Positions 47,131 through 59,495 of a stretch of DNA of 64,000 nt are shown here, one piece after another. This DNA comes from Dioscorea cayenensis subsp. rotundata. Taxonomy: Eukaryota > Streptophyta > Magnoliopsida > Dioscoreales > Dioscoreaceae. The stretch lies in the NCBI RefSeq assembly GCF_009730915.1, contig NC_052481.1, positions 20,186,461 to 20,250,460 on the forward strand, given 5' to 3'. Below the pieces are notes generated by a model that made no database searches, was not told the origin of the DNA, and was given only the letters and a program-made list of their open reading frames with translations. The translations under genes were made by a program, and so were the position numbers. Every line of letters starts with the position of its first letter. The stretch's first letter is position 1.

Positions 47131-48005
47131 GGCTGTGTTTGATTGCCAACATGGAAAATGACTGGAAAAAAAAAAATCTCTATGGAATATTTTTCCATGA
47201 AAAATTTTATATGGAAAATAAAAAATAGTCGTTTGATTGGCATTATTTTCTAGCCAGAAAATCAAAAATTTTTTATAGAAAATTCAGATTTTGTTGTTTG
47301 ATTGCTCTTATTTTCCACGGAAAATGTAACATTTTCCATGGAAAAAACCACATTTGTTGTTTGATTGCATCAATTTTCCCTGGAAAAAATCATATTTTCT
47401 ATGAAATGTTTTTTTAGAAAATTATTAAAATTATAAACAGCGCTACGTGGAATTGAATGTTGCCATCAAAACGTTGCGAGATCTGTTCACTGATCTGGAT
47501 AGATTTATTTAAAATATTATCAACTTATATAATTTATATTTTTTAAAAAAATTAAAAATAAAAGAAAAACTTTTCTTTTAATTTTTTTTAAAAAGTTATT
47601 TTAAAATTATAAACAACACTATGTGGAATTGAATCTTACCATCAAAACGTCGCTCACTGATTTGGATAAATTTATTTAAAATATTATCAAGTTATATAAT
47701 TTATCTTTTTTTAAATTTAAAAGAAAAGGAAAAAAATTTCTTTTAAATTTTTAAAAGAAAAGTTATTTTAAATATTTCAATCGTATGTTATTTTTTCACA
47801 TAGCCCTTTACGTTTTTCCCTGGAAAACTTTTCCCAGGGTGGAGGTCGGAAAAATTTTTCACTGATTTGAGGAAAATATGGTCACGTGACAGAGTTTGTG
47901 GAAAAATTTTTCACGGACAATTTTGTCAAACAAACAGGCTATTTAGCTAGAAAATGACCCGTGAAAAAATTTTTCAGGAAAAAAAAAGGGCAATCAAACA
48001 TAGCC
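47131..48005. mobile_element. Tourist-type (PIF/Harbinger) MITE with TTA duplication
   Basis: GGCTGTGTTTGATTGCC at the left, GGCAATCAAACATAGCC at the right, TTA directly outside both ends (47128-47130, 48006-48008). The unit is 875 bp. Repeated ATTTTCCATGGAAAA-type palindromes occur, and an internal duplication of about 100 bp (GTGGAATTGAATSTT...CCATCAAAACGT, at about 47440-47540 and 47610-47710). No coding. Confidence 0.9.
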
Positions 48006-48008
48006 TTA

Positions 48009-48532
48009 TATTTTTTTTTGACAAAAATATAAATACTGTAGGTAAAAAATCCAATATTAATAAACTATACAGCCATGTTTCTCATTGTCAGTATTGAATA
48101 AATACAACATAAGATCCTATTTGTTTTGTGGGTTTGATGACCACTTCTTTGTGCACAACCTTCGTAAGTAATTATATATATAAATTATTTTTATTATTTT
48201 ATGTTTGAATTTTTTTTTTAGTTTAACAAAACCCTACATGATACTAGATTTGGAGAGGTTCTAAACAAATCTATATGAATAATTAGCCATCTTTGTGAGG
48301 TCATACATGAAAAAGCACTCAAACATGGGAGATTTATATAAACCCCACATAGTACTATGTTTTTCAGCCTTTTTCTTTTTAAATTTAATAATAAATTAAT
48401 GTCAGTTGGATTAAAAAGTATAATTTAAAAAAAAACTTTTGGGAATATATAGTGAAATTTGAGAGCAAAATTAGTTGTATTTAGGTAATAGGATTTATTA
48501 TTATGTTTTTTTATTTAAAATATTACTCCTTC
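48009..48532. other. AT-rich spacer, no gene seen
   Basis: Nothing recognised. Confidence 0.5.
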
Positions 48533-48815
48533 CGTTTCATTATAAATGTCCACTTGTTCTATATCTTATATTATTTGTTGACACTTCACATACTTAACTT
48601 AAATACTAATTTTTAAATTTAATTTTATCAATATATTTAAATGTATTATTCTACACCACTATCATTTTAATTACATAATCTTAGTGGTTGGGGAGATATA
48701 GAAAAAAAACCATGAAAGAAAGAAAACTAAATGTTAATGAAGTTTTTAGTTTTAATTATTTTGCTTAAGTTTTGCTTGAAACATTTAAATGGATATCTAA
48801 AATGAGATTAAGTAT
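48533..48815. mobile_element. Degenerate Stowaway-like MITE
   Basis: TACTCCTTCCGTTTCATTAT is close to the Stowaway end CTCCCTCCGTTYCA. The right part has AAATGGATATCTAAAATGAGA, typical of the inverted Stowaway subterminal region, but the right terminus is decayed. Confidence 0.55.
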
Positions 48816-48850
48816 TAATTTGAGGGGTATATATTATATATAAAAGAACC

Positions 48851-50010
48851 TAGCCCTGGGCACGGGTCGATTTTTTGCCCGGCCCAGTCTGGAACCCGCC
48901 CGGTAAATCCCGCGGGATCAACTGATAGGGCGGGTGTGGCCGGTAACTTGTAACCGGCCTACACTGTAATTGGCCCGGTTACAAATTGAGTTTTCTCAAC
49001 CGATGACATAGCAGTCACTTTGTCTCAGCCTGTCTTGTTGGGCTCTGTCAAATAGGTGGGTTAACTCTTTATGTATATATATATTCTCTAAAAAATTTCA
49101 CTAACATAGGTTTGACAAGAATAAAACCTAAGACCTCGTGCACATGTAAAGAAGCTCTAACCAATTGAGTCATAAATTTTTGTGATCAAAATATTACCGA
49201 ACATTATTTACTTCCATTATTAGTATTATTCAAAATCAATAAAATTTATACCAAATTATTTATATAAAAAGATATTATTATATAAGTCAAAATAATTTCA
49301 ATGGTGTGCAATATGCTAAATACTAATTTCAAACCATAATCCTTTCTACAATATTTTTATGTATTTTTTTAATAAAATATTTAAAATCTTGAGTATTTTT
49401 AAATACATTATTAACTTAAAATTATAATATTTTCTAATGTATTTAGTAAGAAATAATTAATTTAAATTTTTTAAATTAATAAAACACTTTTTACTCCAAC
49501 AAAATTTTAAAAAAAATCTTTTAATTATAAATTTTTATAAATCTTCGTGTTAACAATATATTTTAATGAAAGAAAACTAAATTATGATAAAATAATCATT
49601 GTGACATAATATTAAACAACGGTAAAATAAACATTATAATTTAATTTTTAAACTTTATTATTTATATTTTTAATTTTTTTTATAGAGAAATTTCGTATAA
49701 AAAAAATTTCTTCAATTTCCACAATCCCAGGTCCCTTTTAATCAAATATATGATTTTTCAAGAGATTTAATTTAATCTTACATTTACTAATATCAGATTT
49801 TGAAAACATTATCAAAACATTAAATAATAAGTATTTAATAAAAATAGATTAATAATAATAAAAGTTTTTAATTATTGCAATTATTTTAAATATTTTTTAA
49901 ATTTTAAAAATTATATTTGATTTTTAAAAAAAATAAAAAATGGTGGCCAATATGAATTGAACTCAAGACCTCACCACCATTATTGATCAGGCCGGTTACG
50001 GTATCACGAG
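48851..50010. mobile_element. GC-rich hAT-like MITE, left end plus degenerate interior
   Basis: Starts TAGCCCTGGGCACGGGTCG, closely related to the start of the MITE at 39936. GGCCCGGTTACAAATTG-type blocks follow to about 49060. Near 49960-50010 CTCAAGACCTCACC and GGCCGGTTACGG may be the other shoulder. No clean right TIR or flank duplication. tRNA-like box motifs occur on the minus strand near 49120-49180 and 49945-49980. Confidence 0.45.
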
Positions 50011-50149
50011 CAATATCATTAAAGTAATAGGAAGTCTTGTAGCGCTGTCTTTGTCTGAGTTCGTGTTTTGTGGTGCAAAACGAAATTAGGGAGTAGGGAC
50101 CAATAATGTAATGACCAACGACAACCCAATATATTACATGAAGGCAAAA

Positions 50150-50503
50150 TGTAATTATTTGAATTTAATTTCATTTAAAAGTTTATATCATGAGACCTAC
50201 GTTTACATATTTCGATTTATACTTGCCAAGAAAACCCATGCGTGGCGGTTGGATGGATGGCAAAGTGTACCTTGTGTCGTGGGAGTGCATAATGGGGACA
50301 TTATTGGCACGAGGTGTCATGTGTCCATGAATGCATGAATTCTCCATCAAGTGTCTTATCATGTTGAAATCTCTCACATGTTCAATTGCAAGAGAATGTC
50401 ACGTGAAGGGTGGGGCATATGATTAATTATGAGCATTTCACACCACATAAATTGATGATTTTTGTGACTGGGTTGCCCTTATTTATCTTCAAGTTATATG
50501 TTC
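50150..50503 (+). repeat. Promoter-like module, copy D
   Basis: Shares ATTATTTGAATTTAATTTCA, ATCATGAGACCTACGTTTAC, GGGAGTGCATAATGGGGACA (also in C), CACATGTTCAATTGCA, the G-box CACGTGAAGG (50400-50409), GAGCATTTCACACCACATAA and TTTGTGAC. It is interrupted at TATCTTCAAGTTATATG by the solo LTR and seems to resume at 53142 with an AT-rich TATA stretch. No gene follows. Confidence 0.6.
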
Positions 50504-53141
50504 TGTCACGCCCCAGCCCCACAGCCAGGCCCGCTGACAGATCGGCCGCATCCAGTGGGACTGGGCCCCACTGGGTGCAAGATCTCAGATTTGACCTGGT
50601 CAGAGTCAACCCTAACAAGCAGATATGAACAGTAATACAGAAGCACGAATATGATACTGAAAACTGAAATACTACAAGTACGGGCTTTAGCAGCCCTACA
50701 GAATACAAATACAACCCAACAGTTTGCAAAACACAAATACAGTCAGCATACAAGCCTTACACTCACAAAAGGGATAATACAGCGATACTGACAGAAGCAG
50801 ACAATATGACTCCCAGACAACCCCTGATCCTAGACTTGATCTTCTCCTGCGAGAACAGAATTCACAGAGTGTATGAGCCACAAGGGCCCAGTAGGATCGC
50901 AGAAACACAGATAAACCATGTATTGCAGAATAAAAGATCATAATTCATACAGAATGCAGAAAATATGCAGAATACAGAAATAATCCCAAAAATACGGAAA
51001 ACATGCAAAAACAACCATGTACATCTCCCTGGCTAATAACAGAAATCGACAGCACGAGGCTGGATCATCGACTGTGAAGTCGGGACAGAACAGAACAGAA
51101 TATCAACAGCCAAAGCCGGATCTTCGACCGCAGTCGGGGGTAGCGCTACTACAGAAAACATGTGCACTTGGCTAGGACTTACTCCTCCTAGCTGGGCGAG
51201 CCAGGAATGGAGATGTACTAAAAACCGCAGAAGTACGAAATACATACAGAGAAAATACTGAATAAATAGAACAAATAAATAAATAAATAAATGAATAAAT
51301 AGATGACAAGTAAGTAAATAAATAATTAAATAAAATTACAAAAAAATAAAGAAATAACTTAAATACATAATAATTATCATAAATACGGCATTGCGGGTGC
51401 GAGAGCCTACCTTGCTCCGAGCTACAGAGTCGGGTTCACCAAGTCCCGCGAACTAGGGCTCGCTACAAAATCTAACCAACAAAAGTTTTACTTAGAATTA
51501 AGTCTTGGCCCGGGCCTACTACAACCATGGCCCCGGAGGAAGAATTTACAATCATTGCAGGATCAGTCAAGCACAGTCAAATACCTATATCTATAAATAA
51601 TAACCTGATATGCAAGGTTCAAGGATGGAAATTAAAATTCCAACTATCAAATATACAACTGAAAGTACATGACTATATAAATATTCACATAAGTGACATA
51701 ATCATAAAGCGTGTTATCCATGCTTCTGGAAGCCACACACAAGTTCACAGAACCTATTGTTGAAGATATTTAAGCAAATAGAAATTTTAGAAAGCATGCT
51801 TACAAGTGCTTGTAAAGACTAGGTCTAGATGTTAAGCTAACACCAACAATGATCTACAACAAGGCATTTAGGGTCTAGAAGGTTTTAGATGATTAAAATA
51901 TTAAAAGTCATGATCTCATGCAAAACCAAACTCACATGATGTCCAGCTTTAAACACAATTAAAGTTAAATTAAGGACAACCTATAGATGATTAAACCAAC
52001 ACAAAGCCAAACAACCCCAAGTTTAGACAAAGAGGATTCCAAACAAACTAAAGCATCAGGTTACTATAATCACAAATTAAATACATAAACAAAAATAATA
52101 AGCTATCAAGGCAAGATTACAAGAGGTCATGCTTAAACCAAAGTATGAATAGTATTAGCAACCTAAACCTAAAGGCTGCACACTCAAGGCTCCAAATTTA
52201 CAAGCATGAAAGCTTTCCTTTAAATAGCTAAGCAAGGATCTAAAATCAACAACCAAGGTTTACTCTCACTTACAACATTCACATTGCTAAATCAAGGATT
52301 TAGATGACACGTGAACAGTAACCCAAGAACTCAACTAAATTTGCAAGCTTAACACCACCACAGGCTTACAGCCATCTACTCAAATCAAGGAGTTTGAAAA
52401 CTATCAAAGCAATAGAACATTCATGCTTTTTAACAAAATATAATCATCAAAATGTTAAGGTCTCAAGCACTTCCATTTACACATACAAGATACAAATAAA
52501 AACATATACTCACAAAGCATGATTATCAAATAAAACTCTCTAAAGTTTAAGCATGTTGCAAAATAGATTAACCAAGCTAGACACAAACAACACCAGTTAA
52601 GCTTCAAGGATGCAAGAAACCAAGCTTTAAGCTTACAAGAATTACAAACAAGATAAATATTCTTCTAAACCAAAAGGTTAAGGTGTAGGTCTCATCAAGG
52701 CAAGAAAACAACACAACAACCCACAAGAACAGTCACAAACCAAGCTTAGAAGAGGGATCTAACAAGAAGCTTCATCCACAAACACCCTAGATGCTAACCT
52801 GAAGCTTGATGAAGAAAGGAACGGTGAATCTTCAGCCTCCCTTGCCGCTGCCGAACCCAAGCGCTGCGGCTCCGAGACCCTCCTCACGGCTGGCCTTTTC
52901 AGTCCGAAGCTCAAAGGAAGGTTGTTATTTAGGGGAAGAAGAAGAAGAAGAGGAAGAAGAAGAGTGCCTCTCCCACCAACCATGACAAGACCGAAGCATC
53001 ACGGGGGGAAGGAGCCAGCTGGGTGAGATGCAAGGTTGCAGTGTACAGTGTCAGGAATCCCATAATGTTGTCAAACAGTCAAAGGAAAAAGAAATAGCTT
53101 TGGTCAACTTGGTCAACAAGGCCAAGGTTGCAAATATTACA
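50504..53141. mobile_element. Solo LTR of about 2.6 kb
   Basis: Begins TGTCACGCCCCAGCC and ends AAATATTACA, with TGTTC flanking both sides (50499-50503, 53142-53146). It has no internal LTR duplication, primer site, polypurine tract or polyprotein, so it is best read as a solo LTR. The TGTCACGCCCC start resembles large LTRs of plant Ty3/gypsy chromoviruses; assignment is tentative and orientation is not decided. ORFs inside are low-complexity. Confidence 0.75.
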
Positions 53142-53146
53142 TGTTC

Positions 53147-53616
53147 AGGGTTTTGCGTTCCTTTTTTTTTTACTCTTCATATATATATATATATATATAT
53201 TTATTTAATCATAAAGTGGATATATAAACTATATTATATTAATTGCTCTTGTCCAGTGAGATGTTGAGAGATGAATTTTTTTTTCACAACATTGATTAAA
53301 ATTAATAACTTGTTTACCTTATTAAAAAAAATCATTTGCAATATTTTTAAATTATTAGACATTATTAAAACATAGTGTCATCCGGTCAAATTCTGTCGTT
53401 ATTGCAAGATAATCACCATTGCAGTGAGTTTATAATACAATAAATTATTTTTTAAAAATAAATCTTAATCTAAAGGATATAAATCATATTAAAATTCAAG
53501 TATAAGTAAAATATAGTTTTAAAATATTAAAATATAAATATCTAATTTTAAAAAATAAAATAACATAACATATTGTGTGAGACCCATAATCAAACGTGCA
53601 TGAAAAACCTCCTGAT
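53147..53616. other. AT-rich spacer with a TA run
   Basis: (AT)n at about 53177-53200, possibly the displaced TATA region of module copy D. No gene seen. Confidence 0.4.
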
Positions 53617-54670
53617 TAGAGAGGGGCACGGACTGCTTAACCAGACCCGACCCGGCAGGTCCGGGTTGGTTGGAAGTGACCCGGACCTGGCCCGACAGGT
53701 TTTTTTTTAATTATTATATTAAAATTAAAAAAACTTAATGTTATTGATGAGATTCGAACCGGGCTCCGTTGTAAAAACCTTTCACCCTCTTAACTATTCT
53801 TTCCATACTTCTTTATTGCTTGGTTGGTAAAAACAATAAAATAAATTTATATGTCTAATAGAGTTTTTTAAATAATTCTAAAAATAAAAAATAATTTTAA
53901 TAAATTAGATGGAGTTGAGACAATAAAAAAAATTCAAAATAATTTTGGAAAAAAGGCCTTGCACTAAATTCATTTATTAATCTAATTAAACTGTTGCTAT
54001 ATTTTTTTTTAATAAATATTAGTTTTTTAATTTTTTATTGGAGTTGTTAATCACTTATTTATAACCATTGAGATCTATCTAAGCTTTACCTTTGGTCTTG
54101 AACTATGAGGTATAGCTATTTTTTATTCTCATTATGTTAATTTGTCGATGAAAAATCACTACTTTCATAGCTTTTTGTTTATGTTTTTTGTTGTTGAATT
54201 AAAACCACTTGATTCAATTAGTTAGCGATATTAAAATTAAGTTTTTTTTGTGATATGCAGAGTGGTGAGAGTTCTAATCTTTATTAAAGAAAAACAACAC
54301 ACAAGTGATGTCTCAACCCACACTCATGCTTTATAAAGACAAACGGCTGTGGCCTTTAAAAAAAACTAAAGCATGCTTCTAATTATTGAAATAAATTTAA
54401 ATTTTCATGAAGACAATTAAGAATTTGTTAAGTCTAACATGTTATTACTTATATTAAATGTATGTTATAATTTATTGCAAACACAAAAGTATGTGTTCCA
54501 ATTAATAATATCTAACAATTATATATACAACAACAATTTAATGTTGTTGGAGTTGGTTAGAACAACATATTGATTTCGAAGAGGTCACACGTTCAAAGCT
54601 CCAACCCGTCGGTTAAAGGTTAACTGACCAGGCGAATTTTTCCGGGCTAGACCAGACCAAATGTCGTTGG
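53617..54670. mobile_element. GC-rich hAT-like MITE fragment with tRNA-like segments
   Basis: TAGAGAGGGGCACGG at 53617 matches the left end of the MITE at 39936, then CCGACCCGG motifs. On the minus strand near 53745-53800 TAGTTAAGAGG (A-box pattern) and GGTTCGAATCTC (B box) occur about 30 bp apart. On the plus strand near 54550-54605 GTTGGTTAGAACA and CACGTTCAAAGCTCC look like a decayed second pair. The right end is not identified. Confidence 0.4.
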
Positions 54671-54904
54671 CATAGAGTCTTTAGTGTATATATGATCATT
54701 CACACTATATTGGTAAGTACCAGGGGTTAAATTCCACTTGTGGGATGAGGATGCGTGACACATTTTTGACAGTTGCCTTGTCTACTCCATCAAATAAAAG
54801 AACATCCTAGGCATCACTCAATGTCACAGTTATTAGATAGCTCTTGTGACTGACACATCATTCAGTCGGTCACTCATGCATGAACACATATTCCGCTAAA
54901 TGAA
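54671..54904. other. Spacer, no gene seen
   Basis: Nothing recognised. Confidence 0.4.
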
Positions 54905-55201
54905 AAACAAATATATTATTTGAATTTAATTTCATCTAAAAGCTAATTATATGGTGAGACGTACCACGCATACCTAGGTTTTAATACTTCGATTCATCGA
55001 GTAGGATGGTAAAGAGGACCATGTGACGTGGGATTGCGTGACGGGCACGTAGGTTTGTGGTACCATGCATTGAGCCTTATCCAGTGTCGTTTGATGAAAT
55101 GCTCCACATGTTCAATTGCATAGTCTATAGAGGAGTGGAGCACCAGAGCATATGAACATTTTGCACCAAATTAAATAATTGTTGAGTCCCTCTTCATCAC
55201 T
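54905..55201 (+). repeat. Promoter-like module, copy E
   Basis: Shares TATTATTTGAATTTAATTTC, GGATGGTAAAGAGGACCATG, TGACGTGGGA, TGATGAAATGCTCCACATG, TTCAATTGCA, GAACATTTTGCACCA and GAGTCCCTCTTC, which aligns with DNA just past the TATA box in copy C. A CACTA element begins at 55202, exactly where the leader should continue. Confidence 0.6.
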
Positions 55202-55860
55202 CACTACAAGAAAAACATATTTTTATGACGGCTTATAATTACGTTACAAAACAAAGTTTTTGCGACGCTAAAAAATCTTTATCGCAAATAATTAATTTTT
55301 TGCTACCAACATAAATATCCGTCGTAACAACTATAAACTTTTGCGATCAACACATACATCCATTGCAAAAACTATTACTATTTGCGACCAACACAAATAT
55401 TTGTCGCAAAAACTATAAGCTTTTGCGACAACCAAATATTGTCGTCGCAAAAACTATAAGATTTTGCGACAACTAAATGTTATCATTGCAAAAACTATAA
55501 GCGTTTGCGACAACCAAATGTTGTTGTCGCAAAAACTATAAATTCTTGTGAACACTATAAGCTTTTGCGACCATCATATAAAGTCATTGCTAAAACTTTG
55601 GGTTTTTACAACAACTAAATGCTGGCGTTGCAAAAACTATAAGCTTTTGTGACCAACATAGATATTCGCTAAAACTATGGGCTTTTACGACAACTAAATA
55701 CCATCGTCGCAAAAACTATAAGCTTTTGGGACTAGCGCAAATAAAATTGCAAAAATTATAACTATTTGCTTCAAACAAAAATACTCGTCACAAAAGCTAT
55801 AAACTTTTATGACCAATTTATACTCTTAACATAAACTTTTATGCCATGAAAATTATTGAT
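55202..55860. mobile_element. CACTA (En/Spm) element, left end with subterminal repeats
   Basis: CACTACAAGAAAAAC is the canonical CACTA terminus. It is followed by about nine units built on TTTTGCGACMANCAMA and GTYGCAAAAACTATAAGC at roughly 55-bp spacing, some inverted, as in CACTA subterminal arrays. No right end (CTTGTAGTG) is found in the window and no transposase is seen, so it is truncated. Confidence 0.8.
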
Positions 55861-56832
55861 TTTTTTTTTACTAATGTGCATTTTGTTGGAGTGCTTCATG
55901 CTTAAAAATCTACTCACAAATCAAAAAAAAAAAAAAAATGTAACTTCACAATAATATTAAGTTTTATGACATATGGAATTACTAAATTAATTTTGACAAT
56001 TATTTTTAAACTCATTATGAATAAAAAAATAAATAAATTTTGAGTTCAATACTTCAATGCTCAATTTGTTTTTAATAGTTGTTAAAAATGATTTCAATGA
56101 TTTGTGAAAATAGACTCAATAAATACTAATGATGAGCAAATGATTACTATGCTACTTGTATATTAATCATGCTACTTGTATATTAATCATGGAATTCAAA
56201 CCTATTATTCTATTTGTCAATGTGATAAAATCATAAAAATAATGTATTTTTTTTATTTTCTTAATATTTTAGTTTACTTTCAATACATCCAAATCTTTTA
56301 CATGATTAATACTATATATGATTAATTTTTTAAGTCTTTAATCAGCATGTGTTAAATGTAATTAATTAATTAATTAATTAAAAAGTCAAATCTTGATAAC
56401 TATGACACTCACTTTAATAAAATATCATTAATATTATAAAAACCTAGCAGCCCATTTTTACCCCATTGCTATTGTACGTGTCATGTGCATGCCAAAATTT
56501 ATGCTACCTAAGTTGACAAATTTTTTTTTAAAATTTTTAAAATTTTTAATATTATATAATTTATTTTAAAAAGCGCTTAACAAATAGCAACTACATTCCA
56601 CATAAATTCTTCTTTTATTTCTCTGTACATTAAAAAAAAAAACACCAAATTTCTACTTCCAGAAAAAACCAAAATTATTTTATTTTTTAAAATAAACATT
56701 TCCCAAAAAAATTATTTTATTAATAAACATTTCCTAACAAAAATAAAACCAAATTTCTAGTCCCAGAAAAAAACCAAATTTCCGAAAAAAAAACATTTTC
56801 CAAATAATTTTTTTCATATTTTTTCATAATTC
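55861..56832. other. AT-rich DNA, no gene seen
   Basis: Contains an ATTA tetranucleotide run near 56360-56380 and a duplicated TATGCTACTTGTATATTAAT (56148-56188). No gene. Confidence 0.5.
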
Positions 56833-56939
56833 CATATATATATATATAACACATCAAAAACCCCAATAATGAAAACCCTTCTTCTTCTCCATCTCCACCC
56901 ACTCACCACCACCAACCTTCTCATCGGAAAACCTAATTA
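56833..56939 (+). promoter_or_regulatory. Possible promoter and start of a gene cut by the Harbinger insertion
   Basis: A TATA stretch (CATATATATATATATAAC) stands about 20 bp before ATGAAAACCCTTCTTCTTC at 56869. The frame gives MKTLLLLHLHPLTTTNLLI, signal-peptide-like, and stops where the Harbinger element starts (TTA at 56937-56939). Could be chance. Confidence 0.25.
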
Positions 56940-58143
56940 GGCTTTGCTTGGATGAAGGTTTTGGGAGGTTTTGTAAAGTAAAGTAAGGTAAAGTAATGGG
57001 AGGTAAAGGGAGGTTTTTAAACCCTTCCTTGCTTGGGGCAAGGTAAGGTAAATGGAGGTTATGAAACCTTGTTGTGTTTGGTTTGAAGGTAATTGGAGGT
57101 AAGGTTTTATAGCAATATTACTAAATTACCCTCTATGTTGAAAGACAAAAATTGTAAATTCATTTACAATTAAATGAAACTTACATGATTCTCTCCTTGT
57201 TTACATAAATATCTCCATTGATTATTGCTATATTAATTAATATTATTATATCAATTAATATTCTTTTATAGTTTAAAATTAATTAATATTGGTAGAGACT
57301 CTTCACAATTATATGTTGTTCATGAATGCTTCACTATTAAAAGGTGTATCATATATACCAAAAAATTTTAATGTTTCATTTACAATTTTTTTTTTACAGC
57401 ACTACATGACAACAAGGTAAAGAGAAACAAACATCTCATTCTCCACAATTATAAAAAATAAATAAATAAATAAATAAATAAAAATTCTTAATATTGCATT
57501 CTCCATCCCAAACCCTTCTTAATATCTCATTCAACATGAGTACGGAAATATATTTACTGAAATAAATGGCATTGAGGAAAAAAATCTCAATATTTATAAA
57601 TATTTTTAATATTTCTTTCTCCATCCCAAACCTTTCCTATTTCATCAACAACAATCAAAGAAACAAGAAACAACATAATACTAAAACAACATAATACAAT
57701 AACATCAACAACAACAAGAAACAACAAACATCAAAAACAATAATCAAAGAAGTTCCAATAACCACATGCATCATCATCATCATCCTCCCAAACATTAAAC
57801 ACATAATACTCAAAACATTGAAACTCCCATACATGTCCCAAACATTAAACACATAATACGCAAAACACATAATACTCAAAAACAACATGTCCCATACATG
57901 ATAACAAAAACAATAACAAAGAAAGAAAGAAACTAAACATAATACCCAAAACAATGAAACACTAGTTCTTCATCATTCATCATCATCATCATCTCCAAGA
58001 TCCATAAGCATGAAGCAAACTCCCATGTTGTTTACCCATTCAGTCCTGTTACAAATAATGAAGATTATAAGTAGTAACATGAATGATATTGAGATATACA
58101 CAAAATATTCCACCAATGTTTAATAATTTACCTTTCATTTTTT

Positions 58144-59242
58144 TCAATCGCGTGATTCTTGATCATAACCCATTGAAGTCAACAACAAAGACTTACGATG
58201 TTCATCCGGACATCCCATTATAGCTTCCAACATCTTAGGATCCTTCATGAGAAACAAATAAGCTTGGTTTAGAAAAGGTTGTGAGAACCCTAAATTTAGT
58301 AGTGTAGCCCACACATCAGATGCTTTAATTGGATCCGGGTTTTGACCAAGTTTATTCAAAATTTGCGTGGTCACACCCAACACTGAGTTAGATACTTGGA
58401 CTATTGCAGTTGTTGATTGAACAATCGCATTCGATACTGAGTCCATCCCCGTAGATAACACAGTAACATCATCACGACTATTGGACCTTTTAGCCTTCTT
58501 GGACTTGGAAGACATTGGCGCTTCGGGAGATGCTTCCTCTGCAAATTCAGGTTCATTCTCTCCCAAATTTTCTAAGTTTGCTGTGTTTTGGGAAACCATG
58601 AAGTCAATGTCATCAATTGTGTTCCCTGAATGAGGTCCACCATATGTATTCGTTGAATTTTGAGCTCTTCTTTGTCTCATTTCTGATGCAGTCTCAGCAT
58701 GTTGTCCAGTTGCTCTGTCTTGTCCATAGAGTTGAATTAACTTGTCATAATTTCTGATACTTTTATTCATCCACTCAGCAGCTTCTGGTTTGGCCTATAT
58801 ATAGAGCAATGGTAAGAAGATTACATCTTATAATATGAATATTAACTTTCATTACTCGTACTAAAAAATTAAATAAAAACAAAAAACTTACTTCAATTAA
58901 GTGTTGCCATACTTCAGGCTCAGCTTCCCACATCTCCTTTGTTGGATTCCAAGCGAATCCACTCATCCCATTCTTGAATACATCATAGCATTTGGTAAAC
59001 GCTCTTTTCATATTTTTCATGCGGTTTTGAGCCCTTTCCTTATCTATTGGTTTATCTGGAAATTTTCCCTTCAATTCATTGACAATGTTTTCTAATGCAT
59101 GTGTCGTGAAGGTGCCACCAATTCTATTTCCCATTGTTTGTTGATGCAAATATGCATCAACTAAAGCATCATCCATATTAAAATTCCATAGACACATGGC
59201 ATTCCCATCAGTAGCATTTGTGTTAGTCTTTCTCCTTGGCAT
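58144..59242 (-). CDS. Myb/SANT-like protein of the Harbinger element (ORF1)
   Basis: Two exons on the minus strand, 59242-58892 and 58794-58144, donor GTAAGT and acceptor TATAG, joined in phase 0 at HLIE/AKPEAAEW, giving 333 residues. The N-terminal third is the plant Myb/SANT-like DNA-binding domain of Harbinger ORF1 proteins (MDDALVDAYLHQQ, DKERAQNRMKNMKRAFTKC, GFAWNPTKEMWEA, VWQHLIE). A middle low-complexity region has a KSKKAKR basic patch (possible nuclear signal), and the end has the conserved SQPFLNQAYLFLMKDPKML helix. In this superfamily ORF1 helps bring the transposase to the nucleus and to the element ends. Unlike its neighbour it is intact, so it could still be expressed, or be selected for a host role. 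Confidence 0.85.
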
Positions 59243-59495
59243 ACCTTAAATACAACAAAAACATAAAAAATAAGATTAACAATGACAATGTGTATATCTA
59301 TATATATACACACATATAACCCATAAGTAGGAGTTAAAAAATAAGAGGAAAACATGGAAACTATACATTTTAACATAAAAGGTCATACATTACGTAAAAT
59401 ACCATACATTAAATAAAAATTTACCATTAGATGATACCATAACAAAAGTAAAACATTCAATAAGACAAACATGAACTTGTGCCACATAATGCAAA

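Noticed and set aside
52759..52983. 74-codon leucine-rich ORF
   Set aside because: Lies in the solo LTR, low complexity, and no motif supports a protein.
55202..55860. Regular repeats resembling a CRISPR array
   Set aside because: Repeats alternate in orientation, vary in sequence and directly follow a CACTA terminus; this is a plant nuclear transposon subterminal array.
57655..57954. 99-codon hydrophobic minus ORF in the Harbinger element
   Set aside because: Comes from repetitive AACA/CATAAT DNA on the plus strand; low complexity and not part of known Harbinger genes.
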